DNA of 49,298 nt from Plantago elongata (taxonomy: Eukaryota; Streptophyta; Magnoliopsida; Lamiales; Plantaginaceae): positions 1-49,298 of the forward strand of contig JAYMSP010000500.1 of NCBI GenBank assembly GCA_036897095.1. Direction: 5' to 3'. The notes beneath the pieces were generated by a model. That model did not search any database. It saw nothing but the letters and a program-made list of their open reading frames with translations, and was not told the DNA's origin. Positions within the stretch are counted from its first letter, which is position 1; every line of letters begins with the position of its first letter. Position numbers and translations under genes: made by a program. Of the stretch, positions 36,190 through 46,300 are shown piece by piece.

Positions 36190-37312
36190 ATGAAATTCCA
36201 TGTTCTCATGAACAGTCTCAAAAATCATAAGATGTCTCTAAATGAGGAAATACCAACCAAGAACAAAGCCATTTCTCTTTATGTCAAATCCAAATGATCT
36301 GAGGATTTCAGTGATGATGAGGAAGAAATGTCTTTGGCTGCTTTTCAAAGAAAATATGATTCATTGGTTAAGAGGTTTAATAAAGGAAAATTCTTGTATG
36401 ACCCGGCTTCCTCTTCTCCTCCCTATGGTAGGCAAAGTTATAAAAAAAAGCATTCAATCAAGCTAAACTTGATCCAAAACTTTTGGAAAAGGTTCAATGA
36501 TTTGAGTGCAAAGGATGGGGTCACTACCAAAATAAGTGTGCAAACACTATGAGGAAGAAAGGAAAGATGTTTTGGGTAAATTTGAATGAAGATGAGGCTT
36601 CAGACTATGAAGTCAATGACTCTGACAAATGTGAGGATTCAGATCAACAGGTCATGGCTCTCTCAACTTTTGTTACTAGTCAGAAGAAAAACAGTGTGTG
36701 AGTCATTGTGACAATCATAGTGGCAACAATAGTGATAGGAACAATATATGTGAACCTGTTGTGTATCTTGGATACGATAATCTAGATGATCCAGAGAACT
36801 ATTTCTCTGATGATCAGGAAGCTACTGACCACTTGAATATGAATTATCGTCGTTTGCATGGATCTCTTATGTCTGACACATGTTCTCATCCAGATCAAGA
36901 CTTACGTCGTGATCAATTACTCCTTGAATTACATGCTATGTCTGAAGATATTATGTAGAAACACAAGGAGATGAAGAGATCCGTCAAACCTCTGGAAAAG
37001 AAAAATGCTCTACTCAAGGACTCACTAGTTGAGTTGGAGGTTTTATTGACCAAGAAGGATGCTAAGATCCAGGAATTGACCACCAAGCTAGAGAAAGCCA
37101 AGGAAATCCTAGCCAAATGGAATACAGGTACAATTGCACTGAATAGTGTCATTGAACAAGGTAATGAATGTACCAAAGGTCTTGGTTTCTCAAACTCTAC
37201 TATTCTTTGCTTTACACATATCAAAGAAAAACAGCCTAAGAAAACCTTTGTGTGTCAATTTTGTCTAAGACCTGGACATAAGAAACAATACTGATATCTT
37301 TTGGAAAACAGG
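36190..37312 (+). pseudogene. gag remnant with two disrupted CCHC zinc knuckles
   Basis: Recognisable pieces include SEDFSDDEEEMSLAAFQRKY and VKRFNKGKF in one frame, then a zinc knuckle FECKGWGHYQNKC at about 36498-36540 whose first cysteine position is a TGA. A coiled, lysine- and glutamate-rich stretch follows (36971-37220), and a second knuckle FVCQFCLRPGHKKQY at about 37247-37291 whose last cysteine position is also TGA. The frame changes several times. Gag packages the element RNA in intact copies; this one cannot. Confidence 0.78.
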
Positions 37313-37363
37313 AAAAAATAAGCCAGTGTTGCAACCAATGTAGCAAGCAATGTTACTACAACA

Positions 37364-37846
37364 GTGGTAGCAACATCATCTGAACATAAGATAAAATACA
37401 AAGGCAATAAAGTTTGGGTACCTAGATCTCATGATAAGCAGGCTGAGCTGAACCTGAAATGTAATGTAGTTTTATCCGCACTAAGTGATCATCATGAAAC
37501 TATTTGGTACTTTGATAGTGGTTGCTCGAAACATATGATAGGAACAAAGAAGAACTTGATAAATTTTGTTGCACAAAGTTTAGTGAAGGTTACATATGGT
37601 GGAGGTTCTCAAGGTAAAGTTCTTGGTAAGGGTACCCTCATACTTGAAGGGTGTCCTCCCTTACAATATGTTCTTCTTATTAAGGGGCTAACCACAAATC
37701 TTATGAGTATAAGTCATATATGTGATGATGGTATGAAAGTTTACTTTGACAAGGATTTTTTTCTAGTGTTCAATAAGAAATATGAGTGCATGACAGGTGA
37801 GAAGTCTCAAGATAACTGCTATGTCATGACTTCTAATCCTGAATAA
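37364..37846 (+). pseudogene. Copia protease and start of the pre-integrase domain
   Basis: An open stretch of about 160 codons contains TIWYFDSGCSKHMIG with the aspartic protease DSG triad intact, and then LTTNLMSISHICD and CMTGEKSQDNCYVM, typical of the segment leading into the copia integrase region. It stops before any integrase core. It has no own start context and is part of a broken polyprotein. Confidence 0.82.
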
Positions 37847-37939
37847 CTGTTGATTGTGAAAACTCTAAGTTTACAGAGAAACCTTCAGTTGAATATGACT
37901 TCCGACCTCATGAGGAGAGTATCAGACAATTGATAGAAA

Positions 37940-38480
37940 AGCTTGGTCTATACAGCTCTAAGACATGCACTTCACCTATGTTCACTACTGTGAAATCTAG
38001 CAATCACAAGGCTGATACCACTGTGGTTGACACTATGGCTGCCACTGTTGGACCAACACTGTACAGGTGAATGAGAGTTGAGCTCATGTGTTTTTCAGCC
38101 AGTCAACCAGATAATATGTTCTCCATGTGCTCATCTGCAAGGTACCAATCGTATACCATCTTATTCGTTCTTCTATAGCTGAATATATTCTCAAATACAT
38201 GTTTGGATCTATAAGCTTAGGATCATGCTACACTGGGGAAACTAACACTAAACTCATTGTGTTTAATGATTTAAACTGTGCTGAGAACATTGATTATCGA
38301 AAATCCATGAGTGATGGATGTAAATCTGGTCTCATGGTATGGCAAGAAACATCGTTGTAGTGTCTTATTCACTAATGAGTCAAAATGTGTTACTATAGGT
38401 AGTTGTGTCACTCATCTTGATTCAATCAATAATGTGCTACTTGGTAAAAAGATGTTGAGTGACATGTTATTGAATATATG
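37940..38480 (+). pseudogene. Reverse transcriptase tail and RNase H remnant
   Basis: KTCTSPMFTTVKSS and, after a stop, SASQPDNMFSMCSSARYQS match the C-terminal end of copia reverse transcriptase. In other frames follow AEYILKYMFGSISLGS, NIDYRKSMSDG and NLVSWYGKKHRCSVLF, TIGSCVTHL, which match RNase H. Several frame changes and stops are present. The polymerase palm is absent. Confidence 0.75.
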
Positions 38481-38739
38481 TGGTATCCTTAGTGCCAAAT
38501 GCATTACTAGGAATCAAAGCATAAATCATGTAGACACTAGGTACCATGTGCTAAAAATCCTTGATATAAGCCAACATCTAGACACCAACATAGCCTTCAT
38601 TATGAGATGCGCTATGTTATCATAACATCACTGATCATCAATGGTATTTTTATTTGTGATGTGTGTCTATTGTTACTTTTGTCTTTCCTACTTTCAGTTT
38701 GTGTCTAGGTTAGTGCTAATGGTTTGGTCAGTTATGCAG

Positions 38740-38740
<1 letters not shown>

Positions 38741-38784
<44 letters not shown>
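38741..38784. repeat. (CT)n microsatellite
   Basis: About 22 CT units interrupt the retrotransposon remnant after its RNase H part. Confidence 0.95.
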
Positions 38785-38788
<4 letters not shown>

Positions 38789-38858
38789 TTGAGTATTGTG
38801 GGTGTCCTGTTTGCTTGATTGTCTCCTCTCCCATGCACTATTTTGGAAGCAACTATAA

Positions 38859-38900
38859 GAGCCCAATGATGGCCAATAAAGAGCCCAATGATGGCCAACC
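38859..38900. repeat. Short direct repeat, 22 bp unit
   Basis: GAGCCCAATGATGGCCAA occurs twice in tandem, separated by TAAA, just after the microsatellite. Confidence 0.85.
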
Positions 38901-39327
38901 AAGAAGAGTCTGATGAGGACCATGATTTGTTGTGACTTTGCTATGAGTAGCCTGGTACTGTTGCAGTCCACAAGATTCTCTAAGCCTATATTGAATCACA
39001 AAATTTGTGCACCTAGTTCTATAGATACACCCAATTTCTATGCTATGAGTCGTGTGTCTGCCTTCACTCCACATAAGCCAAAGCTTTGGACGCGATTAAT
39101 GCGCGTTCCAATTAGTTGACATGGTTCGCCGACTCATAATAACTCCTGGGTTGTCTTACGTAGAGGCCTCAACCAAGTTTCTTTGTTTTAATTTACTTCT
39201 TGAAGGAGTTAAGATAGGGACTAGATCAGGCCCATTGCTTTTGATCTCGGTTTGGGTTAGCTTGTGAGTTGATTTGATTGACTGATCCTATATGCATGCA
39301 CTATGTCTTAAGGTGTCTAGAGCCTGC

Positions 39328-39342
39328 ATTTAGGGGGAGTCT
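39328..39342 (+). other. Polypurine-like tract between pol and the envelope-like frame
   Basis: TTTAGGGGGAGT lies after the RNase H remnant. Similar G-rich tracts recur at 40107-40120, 41395-41408 and 41644-41655. Repeated polypurine tracts in this region are known for Sireviruses. Confidence 0.5.
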
Positions 39343-39892
39343 TTATTTGGTGTGCCAGTCTGTAGGATGGGAATGGATGTTGATGTAACAATTGAAGTAA
39401 CTATTTGTCTCACAGTGAATTTGATACTTGCAGTTTTGCTCAACCTCTAACATGATATCATGAGTTTTTTAAATTCGAATATCTATATTATGAAATGGTA
39501 TATGTAGATGATTTGTTCTCTTTTGCATAGTTTGATAACTGTTCCGTAGCTATTCATAATCATATGGCTTACTTATCCAAAATATGATATTTGTCGGAAA
39601 TATTTATCATGATTAAAGTGCAGGGATAAGGAATGATTCATCTTGATTTTGATACATGAGAAACATAATTGTTCCCGAAGTATGTCAGAAATTCAATGGA
39701 TGAAGTGTTTGAATTAAAGTGTGACTCTTCAACTTCCGGGTTCTTCTTCTTTACTCCTCTTTATTTTTTTCTTTAAATAGTGTGTCTTTCCGTGTGTCTC
39801 TCACAATTATCTTCACCTCCTCTCTCACACCATCATCAGTTCCTTGCTCTCAATTCTATCTCTTTGCTTGTGTATCTCCACACCTTCTCCCC

Positions 39893-41367
39893 ATGGATTC
39901 CAATGCTCAAGTTGTCGTGGCCCTTCGCCAACTGTCTGCATCTCCCACCTCTCTTAACCCTAGCCCCCATCAGACTTCTCCCACCACCGGTTCCACTGGG
40001 CTGAATTCCAGAGGATCTCCCGTAGGTGTTAAGTATCAGCATAGGAAGAAGGGTACTCCTGGCTCCCCACCGGAAGTTCCTCCGACATCGGCTGCTCCAA
40101 GCCCTAATTTAGGGGGAGAAGATGTTGCGGCGGGTAAGCCCAAGGAAAAGCTCAAGGGTCGAGCTCTGCGCGTGCCCTGTTTATCCAGCATATTGAGGCG
40201 GAGGATGTCTCTGAGGAAGAACCGACACCTACTACGGTAAGTGTAGATGATGTTGATAGCGATGTGAGTGACACAGTGGCTGTCTCTGCGAGATATACCT
40301 CCGAAGAACACACTGGTACCGAGGACATGGAAACAGAGGATATGGAGATTGATGAGTCAAGTGCGGAGTATGTGGATGTCATGGACACGAAAGATGGTGA
40401 GGAAGAGGTCTCACAACTTGCCCTTACCCCAGCTCTCTTTTATTTCAGTAAACCAACCTACTCCCTCAAATTCTTTGTTGAAGAGAGTGCCTCAGATTGG
40501 CATAACTTTATGAATAAGTCCATTATCAATGAGACCTATCTCAATGTGTAAAACTGCAGTGAGCATCGTGTTTTTCGATTCATGGAGTCCCGTGGCCTTC
40601 TTGGACCTGTAACAGATTTAGGGGCGTATGTTCCATTGGTCATCAAAGAACTATACTGCAATATGTCCAAGAACTTTGCACGGAAGATGCTCCCAAGCAC
40701 TGGAAAGCGTACTTGCGTGGTAAGATTTACTCTTTTAGCCCCAAAAGAATCAATGAGATTTTAGCGCTCCGGATGTTCCGGAGACTGAGTTAGCCGTCTC
40801 TGTGGATGAGGTTGCTCGTGTGATTACTGGGTCCAAGATCACAAAATGTTCTCCCGAGTTTAAGGGCAAGATTCTGACTGCCTCGATGATGGCTGTGGAC
40901 ATAATCTCTACTCACAATTGTTTACCTACAACCAACATCACCTTGGTGTCCACATCAACTATTGTTCTACTCTACAATCTCAAACTAGGCCGGCCACTGA
41001 ACTTGGGGGCTCGGATATTGGAGAATATAGGTAAATTTCGTCCTAAGGGGGCGGTAGAAAATCTGATCCATCTCTTCTATATGGCTACATCACCCTCAGA
41101 AACTTCCTACCTCGAGCAAATGAAGAACTGGTGGAGCCATTTAAGTCTTACTCAGTGTCTCATCGGATCTTCAGCTCAAACATAGTCCAAGATCTACCCT
41201 GGGTTGAACATGTGAAACCGGATGTTGTAGAAGATGTTGAACCCACTATTGTTGTCACACTGGAACTACCTTTTGTGCCCATGCCCTTAATCATGCCCGA
41301 TCAGCTCACCATGCACCATAATGAGGAAATTGATGGAAAGATCACCCCCCTTCCTTCACGAGCGTAA
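39893..41367 (+). pseudogene. Envelope-like / plant transposon protein reading frame of the retroelement
   Basis: The frame opens with MDSNAQVVVALRQL and a proline/serine-rich start, shifts frame near 40175 into an acidic stretch (EEPTPTTVSVDD, TEDMETEDMEIDESS), then reaches SLKFFVEESASDWHNF. A stop at 40549 is followed in the same frame by ESRGLLGPVTDLGAYVPLV, and after further shifts by RGKIYSFSPKRINEIL and LPTTNITLVST. These blocks resemble the 'putative plant transposon protein' domain found downstream of pol in Sirevirus-type elements. Its role in live elements is not established. At least three lesions make it non-functional. Confidence 0.7.
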
Positions 41368-41643
41368 CACATTGGTCTCTCTCCTTTCCTCACAACAAGG
41401 GGGGGAATGAGCTATATGAGCTGATAGGAGAAACACCTTCTACCTTGTCTTTTATCCTTCTTTTGTCCTTATGTTCTCTATTATGTCTGTCTTTGTCCTT
41501 GTACTGTCCTACTGATGTAGTGTCTTATTTCGAAAATTCAAAAAAATAAAAATTGAAAAATTCCAAAAATTCGTACTTATTATTGTCTTCTGTTTTTTAT
41601 ATTTATGTGTTTGTGTTTATAGGAGTATTGTGAAGAAAGGAAT

Positions 41644-41655
41644 TAAGGGGGAGAT
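41644..41655 (+). other. Polypurine tract before the 3' LTR
   Basis: TAAGGGGGAGAT directly precedes TGAAAGTGC, the likely LTR start. The tract primes plus-strand DNA synthesis in copia elements. Confidence 0.65.
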
Positions 41656-42200
41656 TGAAAGTGCAAGATGTTAGACACATCGTTTCAGCTAATGTTGCTA
41701 CAATAATGTCTACAACATTCACTGGTCCGGTTTTATGCACTTTAGGTTTATTCGGTTAACTACCATTCTTCACTAATACTACCTAGTTCCACGTGTGTTT
41801 AATCTTTGTATTGTGCATGAGTCTTCTTATATCAAGAGAGACACCAAATGAATCGTATCTCAACAGATATAAAGATTAATTGGTTTTTTTTGGAGTGAAC
41901 AAGAAGCAAATGGCTCTTGGTAGTTGAGATTTTGTGAACTCTTAAAGATAAGGATAAGGAACAAAACCCATGGGCTTGATCTGTTCAGATTGAAGATCTA
42001 TAAGTACATGATCAAGCTCAACGTGAAGAGTACTTTGTGAAAAGTAAGAACTCAATTGTTATAGCATAGATACTCTTTGACGTTACTAGTTTTTGAAATC
42101 TTCTAGCTAGGTTTTATAGATAGATAGGTTGAGAATAATGTTTTTTCTATTTTGACTAGTGTTTTGTGATTCAAGGCCAATTGAATTTTTTTGTACATCC
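41656..42200 (+). repeat. Probable 3' LTR of the Sirevirus-like element
   Basis: The region starts with TG right after the polypurine tract, as an LTR should, and lacks coding frames. Its end is uncertain: a terminal CA near 42200 is a guess, and no 5' copy exists in the window for comparison. Confidence 0.45.
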
Positions 42201-42920
42201 ATTACTTATTTTAATGAATATTTACCGAGAGGCTTATATAAAATATATACCTGCTAAGATTATTTGTTGTTCTGTTTATTTCTGCTGCTTTGTTATACAC
42301 TGTTCCACGCACTTTTTTACCAACATTAATACTAACATAAGTGAAAATATCATATTAGTACAAAAGTTATGATATTATATTCTTTCAATTTGTAGTTTGA
42401 CATATATAAAGAAATATAATACATTTATTGGGTAGGAGAGAGTAATTGTAAATGTTCAATAGTTATTTTTCTTGCTTTATGACCTCCATGATATTGGAAC
42501 TAAAATATAACATAGTTATGTGTGAAGCATGACTATTTAACTGATCATGCTTTGTCCAATGATGAAATCATGAATATTCTTAGTGTAAAGATCTAATTAT
42601 GACATGCTTACTCAATATAATACTTAATGTTAAACATATAAGTATTTTATAATTGTTCAAGTTGTTAAGAAATCTAGTACTGTATGATTATGTTTACAAA
42701 TCACAGAAGCTCTGCCATGAAGAATATTCGTGACGCAGATGCAATTCCATCCCTTTAATTAATAGGAGTAATATATTATCTGTCATAACAAAATTAGGCA
42801 ATTCCAATTTCCAAAAGCAGGCAAGCAAGCTCAATAACCACAGCCACACGCAGAAGCATACATGGCAATTGATGATAGCCTTTTTATTATCTTGATGTCC
42901 ACATAACCAATTCACGCGCC

Positions 42921-42944
42921 CACGTGAATTTATGGCCCACGTCC
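42921..42944 (+). promoter_or_regulatory. G-box and second ACGT core upstream of SBE2
   Basis: CACGTG at 42921-42926 and CCCACGTCC at about 42937-42945 lie some 390 bp before the start codon. Paired ACGT cores can bind bZIP factors and respond to sugar or abscisic acid. The function here is inferred. Confidence 0.45.
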
Positions 42945-42980
42945 CTAGATAGTTCTTCCAATTTCATAATTTCTGTTAAT

Positions 42981-43009
42981 AACATAACATAACATAACAT
43001 AACATAACA
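42981..43009. repeat. (AACAT)n pentanucleotide repeat
   Basis: Nearly six AACAT units lie about 300 bp before the SBE2 start codon. Confidence 0.93.
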
Positions 43010-43313
43010 GAAGGCCTACTAATTATCGAAATGAATTGACGATTCAGGAAGAGCGAACTAGTCCCCACCACACCCTATCAATCTCCCCATGCAATTGCAT
43101 TTGCAACAACTACTCCGCTCTTCACACGTATCAGCTTTCTACTCCTTTGGCACCACTTGAGACTCTCACATTCATTGATTAAACGCGCCTTTCTCGCACC
43201 TCGACCTCAGTGCAGATCTAAACCTCCTTTTTTCTATTTTGATTCAACAACAAGTGGTGAAAAGGGGAAAAACTTTTGTATCACTCTGACAGAGAGAGTC
43301 AGGAAGAGGAGAT

Positions 43314-46300
43314 ATGGTTTATACGTTACCTGGTGTGCGTTTGCCTTCTACTGTGCCGTCGGTCTACAAGCTCGGATCGACTGAGAAGCGGACCGGACAG
43401 TTTGCGTTTTTCGTTAACAGTCAGTCTCACTCTCCTCAGTTATCTATTAGCTAGTCTGTTATCAAATGTGGTGTGATTGCATGATGAATGTGTTGATCGT
43501 CTAGAATTGAGCTGATTATGTCAATTTTGTGTGTACATCAGTGTGCTGATTTGGTGCAGTTTCGAATTGATTTGATCGATTGATTCTGTTTTGGTTCCAA
43601 TTGTAGCTCAACTGTATGTTAGTTTACCTTTTTCTTAATGAATTGGTACCTGTAAATATTTGCTGGTTGGAGTTTGGATGATTACGAATTAGTCACTCGT
43701 TTAAATAAAGATGAACCGAGTTGTTTCAGTGAATGTGTTCAAATTGTGTCGAGATTCGAGAAGGAATTGTTTGAGCATTTGCAAAGCAAATTAAAAGCTA
43801 ATGGTCTTGAAGTGGAGTAGATTGATGTTGCTGCACCAAACAAAATGTATCATAAATCCATAATTATAACAAAAAAGAAAAGGAAAACTGAAATTCTGGT
43901 TGAGATGGAATATATACAAGTTGTGGTAATGCAGAGTTTGGCATTGAAATGTGATAATGTGTTTTTAATTACCATTTCTGCATTGTTTGGAAATTCATAG
44001 TTAAAAACCAAATGTAGTTTCTCTTCAGATTTTTCTAGTTAATTAGTGCTTGTTTTGTAGGGAAAATTTTTTGTGGAAAGATTTATAACTCTGGACTACA
44101 ATCCTCTAAAGCAAATGCATCTGGAAAGGTCCTTGTTCCTGGTACTGATAGCGAAGGATCCTTAATCTCACCTGAGAAACAGGAGGTCAGTGATATAGTT
44201 ACATCAAATCCCCAGCCATGTCAGTAGGAAACCTACTATTTTTAGTCCACCCTTCCCACCTTAGAAGTTTTGCATGGTCTGTAACTGTCTCTTACGTTTA
44301 TCGTCGACCATGAATCTATGTGCCAATCAAGCAAGCTATTGGAAAGCAATCTTCTATCAGAAACATGATTATGCATTTGATGTTACATTCTCAGTTAGCA
44401 TCAACAACCTCTAGCTGTCTAGTTTCCTCCAAATGAGATTCCCTAATAGTGTGGTAGGAGCATGTATACAGACTACAGAGAGATACATTTGCTAATGCCT
44501 GCTGTAAGATGCAATATGTTAAAGAGATGTGCCAGTGCCCTCTCCTTGATTTTATCTTCCATGCTTACTTTCTTTGCCTAGATATCAGGGGATGTAGAAA
44601 GTGTAGACAGTGAACACAGTATTACAATGGAAGATCAGGAATGTTTGGAGGGGCAAAAAGCTATTAAAAGTGATGACAGTGCCAAATTAGAGGTACTAGA
44701 TGAAGACACTGGAGTAAAAGATATCAGCACCTCAGACACAGGCTACGAAACAATATGCGATGAATCTGTTAGAGTCAAAGAGAGGGCAATCCCTCGACCT
44801 GGAGCGGGTCAGAGGATATATGAGATAGATCCACTTTTGGGCAACTACCGAGATCATCTTGATTACCGGTATGATATCCAATATTAGTAGGATCTCTTAC
44901 ATTGCTAAACTGATTTCTGGTGTGCCTGTGAATGTTTAATTGTTTGTGATGCTCACGAATCAATAGTCTTTTGGTTATTAATGAAACTTTTTATCACTGT
45001 TGGGGAACACCTGCAATTTCATCCAGAATTTCTGATTAAATTCATTACAGGTACGCACAGTATAAGAAGTTACGGGACGCAATTGAAAAGCATGAAGGTG
45101 GATTGGAAGTGTTTTCCCGTGGTTATGAGAAACTTGGTTTTACTCGCAGGTAACATACATCTGTGTTTTACCCTTATCGTTTTGCTTGCTGTATCATGTG
45201 GGCCTGTCGGATGTTCTGTCATCAAGGCTTTCATAATTGAATGTATGCAAACCAAATAGATGTCTTTTCACCGGAGTGTTTATGCTTCTATCTGAGTGGA
45301 CGGAAATGTTCATATCATCATGGTAGCTGTGCTACTAGAGGAAGTCACCATGTGATCATCCTACTTGAGCCATAAAAATTTCTGAAATCCCACCAGCTAA
45401 TATCCAGAGTCGTCTAACAGGCACAACTTTAATAGCTGCCAAAGTTAGCTTTGCTCCACTCTCCCGTGTGTTGAACATGATAAATCCTGTTCAAATGCCT
45501 CTCCAACTGTGCCTTATTACTAGTACGTGTGGAATAAACCAGACTAAATATATTGGGGTATGAATATGCCTCTAGCCGGAATTCTACCTCAAACCATATT
45601 GGTAAGGCCGATTTCAATGGAGAATACAGATTGGAGAGCCATGAGTCGAAGTGCTTCTCTATTAAATTAATTTATGAGAAATTGTAGTTTTGCCTGATTG
45701 CATTAGCCTGGTCTCATGTCTGCTGAATTTCTGCAATACAATTCCTATGTGTTTTATCACTCTATGATATATACTACTTCCTCTGTCCCAGGAACAACTT
45801 CATGTTTGCTTTATAGGTGAGTGGAAGATCTAATATTACCTAAATGGAAAAACAATAAAGACCGAATAAATGCTGATAGTGGGTTGTTAAAGTGGAAAGT
45901 TGAGTTTATTTAAATGAAGAATGAATGAAAAAACAAAAAAAAGAGATAGTGGGTTGGTAAAATTGTAAATAAAGAGTCTATTATGTGGGTTTTAGACTTT
46001 TAGTTAAGTGAGGGAAGGTAACTATTACAGAAAATGAAAATGGGAAGCTTTGTGTGGGAGATTAAAATGGCAAAATGGGAAGTTTATCATGGGACGGAGG
46101 AGTAGATGATATTACTATTCAAAGAAAAGAAAAACCTGTAGAGCCAGTCTTATTGAACCTGAGGTATCTGTTTACCAAGATTGCAGAACCTATATCCATG
46201 CAAGTTCTTGTATTTTATACATACTTTTCCTTTACTTTAATTTTCATGTGTGTGTGGGTATATTCCAATACTAATTTCGTCTAGTTTCTGTTTGATAGCG

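Larger units (their letters stand above)
36190..42200 (+). mobile_element. Decayed Sirevirus-like Ty1/copia retrotransposon, no 5' LTR
   Basis: In order on the plus strand are a gag remnant with two zinc knuckles, a protease with DSG active site, a tail of reverse transcriptase and RNase H, an envelope-like reading frame after pol, polypurine tracts and a probable 3' LTR. The post-pol frame and the two-knuckle gag point to the Sirevirus group. The integrase core and most of the reverse transcriptase are missing at about 37850-37940. No 5' LTR or primer-binding site is recognisable, and every part carries stops or frameshifts. It is an immobile relic; both outer boundaries are approximate. Confidence 0.82.
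42201..43313. other. Promoter and leader region of the starch branching enzyme gene
   Basis: No other gene is seen. The region contains a pentanucleotide repeat and a G-box. From about 43080 it becomes less AT-rich and pyrimidine-rich, as plant leaders often are. No clear TATA box was found. Confidence 0.45.

Noticed and set aside
35770..36190. Possible Helitron, because of the TCTATCTAT-like start and AT-rich body
   Set aside because: No terminal hairpin with CTRR end and no helicase remnant could be found.
39836..40388. Antisense open frames rich in serine, threonine and arginine
   Set aside because: They are shadows of the envelope-like frame on the plus strand, whose blocks match a known family.
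43157..43384. Open frame overlapping the SBE2 start in another frame
   Set aside because: It has no ATG at its beginning and does not resemble a protein; the MVYTLPGVR start in the other frame matches class II branching enzymes.
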